A DNA stretch of 18,099 bases from JAKOVR01 sp031415655 (GTDB taxonomy: Bacteria; Actinomycetota; Acidimicrobiia; Acidimicrobiales; Acidimicrobilacustridaceae), in contig JANOSD010000086.1 in the NCBI GenBank assembly GCA_031415655.1, positions 1 to 18,099 on the forward strand. Direction: 5' to 3'. Positions 1 to 6,060 of the stretch are shown one piece after another; within the stretch, counting starts at the first letter, position 1; every line of letters starts with the position of its first letter. The notes below the pieces were generated by a model. That model worked only from the letters and a program-made list of their open reading frames with translations. It had not been told where the DNA came from and did not search any database. The translations under genes were made by a program, and so were the position numbers.

Positions 1-119
1 CATCGAAGTGCCTCGTCAGAACGAAAGCCCGCCCAGCACGTCCTCCACGCTGTTCGGGCTAGACCGCAAGTGCAGCACGGTGGCTTCCACGCCGTCGCTC
101 TGAGGTCTCGCGGCCTACC
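1..119. other. left edge, no assignable gene
   Basis: Two + strand frames are open from the left edge. One stops with a TGA at 101-103 and the other with a TGA at 121-123. Both give short serine-, arginine- or proline-rich translations with no domain I recognise. Either could be the tail of a gene that starts outside the window, but nothing here decides between them. Confidence 0.3.
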
Positions 120-302
120 GTGAAGCCTGTGGACTCGAGCGACTCGAAGGTGCCACCGGTCGCGATCAACCGGATCGATCCTGTCGAGGCAGGCAGGAGA
201 GCTCCAAGGGCACGCTCAGACCGGATCGTGCGATGGCTCATCACGTCGCTCACGCTTGGTCTCATCGGGCTGATCGGCTGGTTCATCTTCACGGTGACAT
301 GA
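120..302 (+). CDS. small single-pass membrane protein, possibly the N-terminal part of a TGA-split gene
   Basis: A 60-residue product: a polar, arginine-rich N-terminus (about residues 1-37), then one strong hydrophobic segment (about 38-58) that ends just before the stop. The charge pattern predicts an N-in membrane anchor. The start is GTG at 120 and no convincing ribosome-binding site precedes it; GTG at 129 is an alternative. The TGA stop at 300-302 is in the same frame as the open frame that continues to 728, and that downstream part looks like a soluble extracytoplasmic domain lacking its own anchor. The two pieces may therefore be one gene split by a single nonsense codon. I do not recognise the family, and as a stand-alone gene it is uncertain. 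Confidence 0.45.
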   Translation: MKPVDSSDSKVPPVAINRIDPVEAGRRAPRARSDRIVRWLITSLTLGLIGLIGWFIFTVT

Positions 303-320
303 GGAGGCGTCCCTCCGAAT

Positions 321-728
321 TTGCTGACGCCAGCCTTGCCTGACGGCACCGAGATCGTCACGAACCAAACGGAATACTCCGACGGAGCTGGCGGCGCGGG
401 CGCTCGGGTTCTCGTGCTGCGTTCGCGGTTGCCTACGCACGAACTTGAGCTCCAGATCGAGGCCGCGTTCGACGCCGATCCCGCTTGGCACGCTGAAGGC
501 GAAGGCCCCCACAAGCACTGGCGACGAGGAGAGTCGTGCAAGGAGCAGGCGGTTCGGTTGAACCAACCGACAGGCGAGTCGACCACCGGCTACGTCCGGC
601 TGGCAGAGGCCGGCGAAGACATCCTGATCGCCCAATTCGACGAGGCCCATGTCGATTCGCCGAGCGTCGTCGTCGAGATCAGCACCAACTACCACCAGTT
701 CTGCAACGCCGGATCAGTCCCACGATGA
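321..728 (+). CDS. unrecognised protein, likely extracytoplasmic domain
   Basis: A 135-residue soluble product with no signal peptide of its own if it starts at the TTG at 321. A GAGGAGG at 301-307 lies about 13 nt upstream of that TTG, far for a ribosome-binding site. There are two cysteines, one in the middle and one near the C-terminus, which could form a disulfide outside the cell. It is in the same frame as the membrane-anchor ORF ending at 302, with only the TGA at 300-302 and six sense codons between them. Read through, the product would be an anchored protein of about 200 residues. Its TGA stop at 726-728 overlaps an ATG at 725. No function is assigned. Confidence 0.55.
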   Translation: MLTPALPDGTEIVTNQTEYSDGAGGAGARVLVLRSRLPTHELELQIEAAFDADPAWHAEGEGPHKHWRRGESCKEQAVRLNQPTGESTTGYVRLAEAGEDILIAQFDEAHVDSPSVVVEISTNYHQFCNAGSVPR

Positions 729-753
729 CAGTCGATCGTCGAGGCCTCTTCTG

Positions 754-1002
754 ATGTTCAGGCGCAAGGCCGAGATGCCCTTCTGGTTGTCCGGGTTCAG
801 GACCGTCGAGGCCTACGAAGCGCGTGAGCCCGACTGGGAGTGCGACGACACATTCGGGGACCTGGACGCAGCGACGGAGGCCGCCAGGTTGTGGGTCGAA
901 GCGGCCGGCAGCGAGGCTCAGGTCGAGGTCCTCGACGGCTTGGGCAACGTCGCCGAGGTCCGCCGGATCGTGATGGTCAGTGGGGTCGAGGACATGTCCT
1001 GA
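754..1002 (+). CDS. small acidic protein of unknown function
   Basis: An 82-residue product, rich in Glu and Asp, with alternating helix and strand-like stretches and no membrane segment. I chose the ATG at 754 over an in-frame start at 649 because GAGG at 741-744 sits 9 nt upstream and because the longer version would overlap the preceding gene by 80 nt. A nine-codon ORF (725-754) bridges the two genes: its ATG overlaps the upstream stop as ATGA and its own stop overlaps this start as TGATG. That makes translational coupling possible. I do not recognise the family. Confidence 0.55.
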   Translation: MFRRKAEMPFWLSGFRTVEAYEAREPDWECDDTFGDLDAATEAARLWVEAAGSEAQVEVLDGLGNVAEVRRIVMVSGVEDMS

Positions 1003-1298
1003 CCGACCTGCACCGGCCTCGAGATGGGGCTCGTTTCGCCGCCCCAAAATGGCCTCGCGTTCCGCACGCGTTCCGCAGCAGAATCGTCACAGGGCGGATT
1101 TTGGCGGAAGCAGCGGACGGACCAACACGGTATTTGGGCAGGTCAGAGGCTATTTCTGCGCGAACGCCCAGGTCACCGAAATGGCCGGGTCAGGGTCCCG
1201 CCTACAGGCCGACTCACCGTCGCAACCCCCTCTGAACAAGCCCGTTTGCGGCGACGCGTCGCCGTAACACCCGCCCATGTGGCCACCAACGAATGGAC
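1003..1298. other. intergenic stretch without a supported gene
   Basis: About 296 bases between the small acidic protein and the first hairpin repeat. ORFs here are short, arginine- and proline-rich and mutually overlapping, as expected of high-GC non-coding DNA. The only structure I see is a 16-bp perfect palindrome at 1249-1264. I see no clear promoter. Confidence 0.5.
1249..1264. repeat. 16-bp perfect palindrome
   Basis: CGGCGACG is followed directly by its reverse complement CGTCGCCG, with no spacer. A G/T mismatch and two more A/T pairs extend the symmetry to 1246-1267. Symmetry without a loop suits a dimeric DNA-binding protein better than an RNA hairpin. It lies about 35 bp before hairpin repeat copy 1. 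No regulator can be named. Confidence 0.4.
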
Positions 1299-1361
1299 TT
1301 TCCAGATCGTTTGTCTACTCTCAGCGTAGACAAACGATCTGGAAACTTGCTCGGCGGGAGG
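1299..1361 (+). repeat. hairpin repeat, copy 1 (perfect 20-bp arms plus tail)
   Basis: The left arm (1299-1318) begins TTTCCAGATCG and the right arm (1326-1345) is its exact reverse complement, around a 7-nt loop TCTCAGC. A tail, CTTGCTCGGCGGGAGG (1346-1361), is shared with copy 2. The tail ends in GGGAGG, which lies about 15 nt before the ATG at 1377 and is its likely ribosome-binding site. No T-run follows the stem, so it does not look like an intrinsic terminator. Two copies around one gene suggest a mobile or dispersed palindromic element. Confidence 0.8.
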
Positions 1362-1376
1362 TGTACCGGTCGCGAA

Positions 1377-2229
1377 ATGGGGTTTTTCGCAATCACGGCG
1401 TCAGCGGTCTTGGCGTACATGATGGCGACCCGCAGCAGTCAGTTTGGGGCTGCAGAGTGGTACGCGCTGGCAATGCTCTCGATCGTGGCGGTACTGGGGG
1501 CCAACGGGTGTACAGCGCGGCGCGGTGTGTGTTGCGGTCGCCGCAACTCCCGCCCTGTACGCGTTGACGCGCGCCTCGAGGAACGGGGTCGGATGGTGGC
1601 TCCTGCTGTCCGTGACCACGGACTTTGTTGTCCTGCTCTGTTCACGCCGGGCGATTGCTCTTCGAAAGGTCGCGATCCCGATCAGCGAAAGAGATCCTGA
1701 CGGTTGGGCAACAGCTACCGCCGCCGACCTCCACTCCATCGCGCAGCGCCGCGACCTGCTGATCGAATTCGACTTTGAGCAGCTACCCGGTCCCTGCCGG
1801 ATTGGCGACCGTGTCGTCATCGAGCGATTCGTGCACACCAACGCTCGGACCGCGGCATCTATCACCGCCATGAGCGACCCGAGCGGAGAACTGACCGAGT
1901 TCTCCACCTCCCTCAATCAGGGTGCCGGAAGCTTGAGCACATCCAACACTTTCGGACTGCCGCCGGTCCCCTGGCAGCTCCGTCAGGGCCTACGAGATAT
2001 GCCGGCGACGGAGCTGTGGGCGATGCACCTAGAAGGTCTCCGATGGCTGGCCGACCGCGGAATCGACACTGATGACGTGAACCCCGGCAGCTTTCCCGAG
2101 CACGATCTGCAGGGATCGCGGGAGAATCTGGTGAAGTTCCTGCATCAACCGCTGAGGAGCGGCGCGATTATGGAAGTCGTCCAGGCTAGGCGGCTTTCCA
2201 GATTGTTTGTCTACCCTCAGCGTAGGTAA
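1377..2229 (+). pseudogene. frameshifted multi-pass membrane protein with cytoplasmic domain
   Basis: The ATG at 1377 opens a frame whose first 40 or so residues are strongly hydrophobic. Just after a run of five G (1496-1500) this frame turns into low-quality arginine- and cysteine-rich sequence, while the +1 frame picks up further hydrophobic segments and stays open to the TAA at 2227-2229. Removing one G joins them into about 284 residues: roughly four membrane spans within residues 1-90, then a hydrophilic domain of about 180 residues. I do not recognise the domain. The last ten or so residues and the stop codon are encoded by hairpin repeat copy 2, so the native C-terminus may be lost. 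It could be a true frameshift mutation, a sequencing error in the G-run, or a phase-variable switch. Confidence 0.6.
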
Positions 2230-2259
2230 ACGATCTGGAAACTTGCCTCGGCGGGGAGG
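2195..2259 (+). repeat. hairpin repeat, copy 2 (diverged arms plus tail)
   Basis: The arms are 2195-2214 and 2222-2241 around the 7-nt loop CCTCAGC. Relative to copy 1 there are three substitutions in the arms. All three leave pairs that are G·U if the + strand is RNA and A·C if the - strand is RNA. The tail at 2242-2259, CTTGCCTCGGCGGGGAGG, matches the copy 1 tail apart from two single-base insertions. The stop codon of the preceding membrane-protein frame (2227-2229) lies in the right arm. The 849 bases between the two hairpins hold a single gene. Confidence 0.8.
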
Positions 2260-2265
2260 GACTGC

Positions 2266-2294
2266 TGCACGGGTCCGGGTCGGCCCGCCGTGCA
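2266..2294 (+). promoter_or_regulatory. bulged hairpin in the lipoprotein leader
   Basis: TGCACGG (2266-2272) pairs with CCGTGCA (2288-2294), and CGGG (2276-2279) with CCCG (2284-2287), around the loop TCGG with a 3-nt bulge. The 11-bp stem covers an alternative GTG start at 2290 and ends where the AAGGA ribosome-binding site of the ATG at 2308 begins. It may influence translation of the lipoprotein. No T-run follows, so termination is less likely. Confidence 0.4.
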
Positions 2295-2307
2295 AGGATC
2301 TCGGTTC

Positions 2308-2991
2308 ATGTCTGACGGTGACTCTCCCACACGGTCTCGACGCTCTCGACGCGTCCTCGGAGCGGGCGTTGCGGCCGTAGTTACTTTTGGACTCGTGGCA
2401 GCCTGCCGCCAGGACCCTGCCCCCAGCCCCACGCCGTCGACGAAGTCGGCTCCGACCGACCCTGCCGTGGCCGCTACATGCCAAGCGCTTTACCCCGCGC
2501 TGGGCCCTCGTTTTCCCGGGGAGGTAAGCAACGAGGAGGCGATCGAGCGCACGACCGACGCGTACCGCAACGCCCTCGCAACTGCCCCCTCCGACGTACG
2601 AACGGCGCTGATTGACCTGATCGAGGTGAGCTCATCGCTCTCCTCTGCCACCGGAACCTCGCTCCCCAACCCATTGCCTATGACCACGTCGACCTCCGCG
2701 CCGATGGGTGAGCCAAAGGGCGAGTCGGCCGGCGGCGGAGCATCAACCACCACACCCGACCCCGTTGGCTCCAGCACCTCGGCCCCAGCCAGCAAACGAA
2801 CGACGCCCACAGACGCCCCCACCAGAACCACGAAGGCCAATGGGACTACGACGGTGACCGGCGCCACCACGATGCCGACCGGGACGACCGAATCCGCCGG
2901 CACCATGCAGGGGCCGACAAGCGACCGCCTCAGTCGAGCGATCGAACAACAAGCGGCTCTCGAGGGTTGGTATCAGGCGTACTGTCCGTGA
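2308..2991 (+). CDS. Ser/Thr/Pro-rich lipoprotein of unknown function
   Basis: Starting at the ATG at 2308, the 227-residue product has an arginine-rich N-terminus, a hydrophobic stretch and a lipobox LVAAC with the lipidated cysteine near residue 33. That makes it a secreted protein anchored to the outer face of the membrane. AAGGA at 2294-2298 sits 9 nt before this ATG, so I prefer it to the GTG at 2290. After the lipobox come a short Pro/Thr/Ser linker, a helical part with one cysteine, a long Thr/Ser/Pro low-complexity segment, and a final short helix with a cysteine next to the C-terminus. The two later cysteines could pair. The middle segment is typical of an unstructured wall-spanning linker. 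The specific function is unknown. Confidence 0.8.
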   Translation: MSDGDSPTRSRRSRRVLGAGVAAVVTFGLVAACRQDPAPSPTPSTKSAPTDPAVAATCQALYPALGPRFPGEVSNEEAIERTTDAYRNALATAPSDVRTALIDLIEVSSSLSSATGTSLPNPLPMTTSTSAPMGEPKGESAGGGASTTTPDPVGSSTSAPASKRTTPTDAPTRTTKANGTTTVTGATTMPTGTTESAGTMQGPTSDRLSRAIEQQAALEGWYQAYCP

Positions 2992-3067
2992 TTCGCAAAC
3001 ATCTCGTCCTCTTTCGAATCTTCATCCTCAAGCTGGAGCTTGGCCTCCTCGGGCCTAACCGATCACC

Positions 3068-4450
3068 ATGAACACCAACCGATCCCGCCTCCTCCAACGT
3101 GTCGCCACAGTGGCTGTGGTTGTGGGCGTGATGCTCCGCTTATTCCGAGGCATCACCGCCAGATCTATCGCCGATGAGCTCTACACGAGCGCGTACTCCC
3201 GCCAAGATCTCAGCTGGGTGTTTGGGTTCGGCAGCCGCGTCGACACACACGGTCCACTGCACTATCTCGCCCGACACCCGTTCAGCCACGGCCAGAATCT
3301 CCTGCTCTTACGCGCACCCTCGATCGTCTTCGCCGTCGCTTCCATGGTCCTGGTGTGGGCCTGGATGCGCCGACGAGGCGAGTTCGGCGTCGCTGCGATC
3401 GTCTTCACGGCCGTGAACCCATTCCTGCTGATGTACGGACTCCAGGCTCGGATGTATTCGGCGGTCATCCTGGCGGGTACGGCTACCGCCATGGCCTCGG
3501 AACGTTGGCTACGTGATCGATCTACCCGTTGGGCCGTCATCATCGCCGCCGTCCTCAGCATCACGGCACTGGCGGAGACCACAATGCTTCTCGTGGCCGG
3601 AGGTGCGTTCCTGCTTCCCTGGTTGGATCGAACTGCGGCGGCGTGGAAGTTCCGCGCCGCGAGCGTGACCCCTTTCATCGTCTACGGGGTTCTGCTCGGC
3701 CCAACCCTTCACTTTCGACTAGGGACACCACCGCCGTTTGCCCCGTACACCAATCCCACGAGCGTGTCGATAGCCATCAATGGCCTCGTCACCATCTTCT
3801 ACCCCCATGTTGCGCTCATCACAGTGGCGGTTGTCGCAGGCGGCATGTACCTGTTGTGGCATGACCAGCCGTTGCTCGGACGGACCGCAGTCGCCGTCAC
3901 CGTCGTACCGTTCCTGACGATCGCGATCGCCGGCATTCGGATTCCCGTCCTCATCCCCCGAGCGCTCACCTTCGCCGCCTGGGTCGTACCGTTTTGCATG
4001 GCGGCGCTCGTAGATCGAGCCCGAGTCCGCGTCGGTCCGGCCGGAGTCGGCGTTGCGATCGCCCTGCCCACGGTGTTGATGGTGCCATCGCTCTTGCAAC
4101 TCCACAACTACGGCGACAACACCGAGAAATCAATGTCACAGACGCGTTCGGTGTTGAAACCCGGCGACGCGATCGCAGTGGTGCCGAGATTCAACCGGTA
4201 CCTCCTGGTATGGGAGTACGACAGTCCGGTCGAGGAACCACGCATCGACGGCACGACCTACGAGGACACCTATGTCGTCGACGTCGATGCCGCTTCCCCC
4301 TCGGGGCGGGTCTGGATTGTGACCGATGATGATCGGCCGCTCGCCGAGCCGCACCTCGTGCCATGCCCGGACGAACCACCCGTTGCTTTGACCCAATTTA
4401 CGGCCACGTGTTTCCTCGGTCCCATCACGGCGGCACCAGGGAACCCGTGA
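3068..4450 (+). CDS. GT-C superfamily membrane glycosyltransferase (PMT/ArnT-like)
   Basis: A 460-residue polytopic membrane protein. Features typical of GT-C transferases that use polyprenyl-phosphate sugars are visible: an acidic DE pair at 36-37 in the first external loop, DTHGPLHY at 59-66 (the usual D-x-x-x-PL-Y motif), and QARMY at 126-130 (the usual EARMY motif). About nine hydrophobic segments run to about residue 350, followed by a soluble C-terminal domain of about 100 residues facing outside. The probable role is transfer of a sugar from a lipid carrier to a protein, lipid or wall polymer on the outer face; donor and acceptor cannot be read. The start is the ATG at 3068, 76 nt after the lipoprotein gene, so the two may be cotranscribed. 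Confidence 0.78.
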   Translation: MNTNRSRLLQRVATVAVVVGVMLRLFRGITARSIADELYTSAYSRQDLSWVFGFGSRVDTHGPLHYLARHPFSHGQNLLLLRAPSIVFAVASMVLVWAWMRRRGEFGVAAIVFTAVNPFLLMYGLQARMYSAVILAGTATAMASERWLRDRSTRWAVIIAAVLSITALAETTMLLVAGGAFLLPWLDRTAAAWKFRAASVTPFIVYGVLLGPTLHFRLGTPPPFAPYTNPTSVSIAINGLVTIFYPHVALITVAVVAGGMYLLWHDQPLLGRTAVAVTVVPFLTIAIAGIRIPVLIPRALTFAAWVVPFCMAALVDRARVRVGPAGVGVAIALPTVLMVPSLLQLHNYGDNTEKSMSQTRSVLKPGDAIAVVPRFNRYLLVWEYDSPVEEPRIDGTTYEDTYVVDVDAASPSGRVWIVTDDDRPLAEPHLVPCPDEPPVALTQFTATCFLGPITAAPGNP

Positions 4451-4467
4451 GGTCAGTCAGAGCCTTA

Positions 4468-4498
4468 TTGACATAAATACCGACTTCTGTCATATATT
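4468..4498 (+). promoter_or_regulatory. sigma-70 type promoter of the TetR gene, probably leaderless
   Basis: TTGACA at 4468-4473 is a consensus -35. TATATT at 4493-4498 is a good -10, with a 19-nt spacer. The ATG of the TetR gene at 4505 is 6 nt after the -10, so transcription should begin at or within a base or two of the start codon. The stretch is clearly more AT-rich than its surroundings. Confidence 0.65.
4469..4492. promoter_or_regulatory. candidate TetR-family operator
   Basis: TGACA (4469-4473) and its reverse complement TGTCA (4488-4492) are separated by 14 nt, a symmetry and length usual for TetR-family operators. The site lies between and overlaps the promoter elements of the adjacent TetR gene, so bound repressor would block RNA polymerase. 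Autorepression is inferred from position. Confidence 0.5.
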
Positions 4499-4504
4499 CT
4501 AGGA

Positions 4505-5152
4505 ATGAATACAGTCACGACGATCCCGTCAAAGGGTGAGCGCACACGGAACCGACTTCTCACCTGTGCGATCGACCACTTCGCCGCCGTCGGCTTCGAC
4601 GCCGGATCGGTACCCGAGATCGCTCGCATGGCGGGCATGTCGCACAGTTCTGTGTATCAGCATTTCGGCCGGAAAGAGACGCTTTTCCGGAACGCCGTGG
4701 ACACCGACCTTTCGGACCTGTTCGCCACCCCGATCGCCTCCCTCCGAGCCGAGAGCCCGACAGCGGAATCGTTGGTATCGATGGTCGCCGTCGTCCTCGA
4801 CGGTTGCTCCCGGCACCCACTCGCCCGGAGGGTGCTCTCGAACATCGACGGTGAGCAAGCCGATGCGATGCGTGAGCTACCCGCCCTCGCCCTGCTCGAA
4901 GCCGAACTCGGGGCAGCCATCAGCCGCGCCCAGACCGCCAACACGGTGCGGAACGATCGCAGCGCTTCATCACTCGCCGAGGGATTGATCAGCGTGGCGT
5001 TGCCGGTCGTGGTCGTCGCCCTCCGCGTCCACGGTTTGCAAGCGGTACCCCGTGCCCGAAGCACCTACGAATTCCTCGTGACCGCACTGCTCTCTGATCC
5101 CAGCACTACCGGATCAGCCGTTCCGCCCAAACAACCAAAGGCCCCCCGATGA
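4505..5152 (+). CDS. TetR/AcrR family transcriptional regulator
   Basis: A 215-residue product. The N-terminal helix-turn-helix spans about residues 14-60, with the family pattern of alanine- and glycine-containing helices and the recognition helix ending in SSVYQHFGRKETLF. The remaining 150 residues form the variable ligand-binding and dimerisation domain, so the ligand cannot be deduced. The gene probably represses its own promoter through the TGACA/TGTCA palindrome just upstream. Its stop overlaps the start of the fatty-acid-hydroxylase-family gene as ATGA, so both should be expressed together; a lipid or acyl ligand is plausible from that partner only. Confidence 0.9.
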   Translation: MNTVTTIPSKGERTRNRLLTCAIDHFAAVGFDAGSVPEIARMAGMSHSSVYQHFGRKETLFRNAVDTDLSDLFATPIASLRAESPTAESLVSMVAVVLDGCSRHPLARRVLSNIDGEQADAMRELPALALLEAELGAAISRAQTANTVRNDRSASSLAEGLISVALPVVVVALRVHGLQAVPRARSTYEFLVTALLSDPSTTGSAVPPKQPKAPR

Positions 5153-5922
5153 CTAGCACCCCACCCTCTCCAGGTCTCGGATCACTCGCCGCCGCTGCTC
5201 TCGTCGGCGGCGTGGCGTGGACCGCCGCCGAGTACGGGCTCCATCGATTCGCCATGCATGAAGTTCGCGGCAAAGGCCTGGCGTCGAAGGAACACCTCAG
5301 CCACCACGCTGATGTCACCTACTTCTCCCCCACCAGCAAGAAACTGCTCTCCGCTGCTTCAACGGGAAGTGTCGTGCTCCCAATCGCGTGGGCCACGATC
5401 GGAAAACACCGAGCACTTGCGTTCACGGCCGGGATGCTCACGGCCTACGCCGGGTACGAAGTGGCGCACCGCCGTACACACACCCACCCACCAACGAACA
5501 CCTTCGGCCGGTGGATGCGCAAGAGCCACTTTCACCACCATTTTGGTGCCCCGATGCGAAACTTCGGTGTCACTTCACCTGTGTGGGATGTGTTGCTCGG
5601 AACGTACGAACCGCCGGAGATCGTCACGCTGCCCCGCCGGATGGCTCCGAACTGGATGCTGGATAAGAACGGGGAGGTGAAGGCGGAGTACCAAGCCGAC
5701 TACCGCGCCAAGGGCCGCCGGGCCACGAATCCTAATGAACGTGCTCGCGACCGCGTCGACGCCTTCACCAACGTGACACCCCTTCTCACCGATGACCTTC
5801 TCACCGATGACCTTCGCACTGACGCCGAGCTCGCCGACGACCTTCTCACAAAGCGACGTCACGCCGCCGAGGCGGTCGAGGGGCCAATGACGGCAGAGAC
5901 GCCGATTCCCGTTTCCCCCTGA
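5149..5922 (+). CDS. fatty acid hydroxylase / sterol desaturase superfamily protein
   Basis: A 257-residue membrane protein with the histidine clusters that bind a di-iron centre in this superfamily: H32 and H37, HLSHH (49-53), H107 and H111, and HFHHH (127-131). FGVTSPVWDVLLGTY (139-153) matches the family's conserved closing motif. Hydrophobic segments lie at about 10-29, 70-84 and 90-106. The expected chemistry is O2-dependent hydroxylation or desaturation of a lipid at the membrane; the substrate is unknown. It starts at an ATG overlapping the TetR stop, with AAAGG 7 nt upstream. The C-terminal 100 residues are hydrophilic and include an acidic five-residue repeat (about 211-235) that I do not associate with the family. 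Confidence 0.82.
   Translation: MTSTPPSPGLGSLAAAALVGGVAWTAAEYGLHRFAMHEVRGKGLASKEHLSHHADVTYFSPTSKKLLSAASTGSVVLPIAWATIGKHRALAFTAGMLTAYAGYEVAHRRTHTHPPTNTFGRWMRKSHFHHHFGAPMRNFGVTSPVWDVLLGTYEPPEIVTLPRRMAPNWMLDKNGEVKAEYQADYRAKGRRATNPNERARDRVDAFTNVTPLLTDDLLTDDLRTDAELADDLLTKRRHAAEAVEGPMTAETPIPVSP
5781..5825 (+). repeat. 15-bp tandem repeat inside the hydroxylase gene
   Basis: CCTTCTCACCGATGA occurs twice exactly (5781-5795 and 5796-5810) and a third time degenerately (5811-5825). It encodes the repeating peptide LLTDD-LLTDD-LRTDA, and the pattern continues weakly in the protein as ELADD and LLTKR. The length is a multiple of three, so copy-number changes would keep the frame. Confidence 0.8.
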
Positions 5923-5936
5923 AGGTCGCGGCCGAT

Positions 5937-5998
5937 TCAGGGCCCGAATACCTGCGGTACCTGCCGATCGATCGCGATCGGCAACGGCCCGGCCCTGA
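5937..5998 (+). terminator. nested inverted repeats after the TetR-hydroxylase operon
   Basis: An inner hairpin, TGCCGATCG (5962-5970), loop ATCG, CGATCGGCA (5975-5983), has a perfect 9-bp stem. An outer pair, TCAGGGCC (5937-5944) and GGCCCTGA (5991-5998), encloses it. It lies just after the hydroxylase stop and before the next gene, as expected for an operon terminator. There is no T-run, so any termination would be of the U-less kind common in actinobacteria. A regulatory role for the next gene is the alternative. Confidence 0.5.
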
Positions 5999-6048
5999 CG
6001 GATCCGCCGATCGCTGACTGTTGGCCGAGTTGCCGGCAGATCGTCCTC

Positions 6049-6054
6049 TAACTT
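6049..6054 (+). promoter_or_regulatory. -10 box of the membrane protein gene, probably leaderless
   Basis: TAACTT fits the TAnnnT pattern and ends 6 nt before the ATG at 6061, the same spacing as at 4493 and 11412. No convincing -35 is present. The only SD-like string, GGGGAG, abuts the ATG directly, too close for normal ribosome binding, which supports a leaderless transcript. Confidence 0.45.
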
Positions 6055-6060
6055 GGGGAG

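Noticed and set aside
1299..1345. Hairpin repeat as an intrinsic terminator
   Set aside because: No T-run follows either copy; GC-rich conserved tails follow instead, and copy 1 lies directly before a gene start with no gene ending just upstream.
1299..2241. The two hairpins as integron attC sites around a gene cassette
   Set aside because: The arrangement of one gene followed by a folded site is cassette-like, but the hairpins lack the RYYYAAC and GTTRRRY core sites and there is no integrase in the window.
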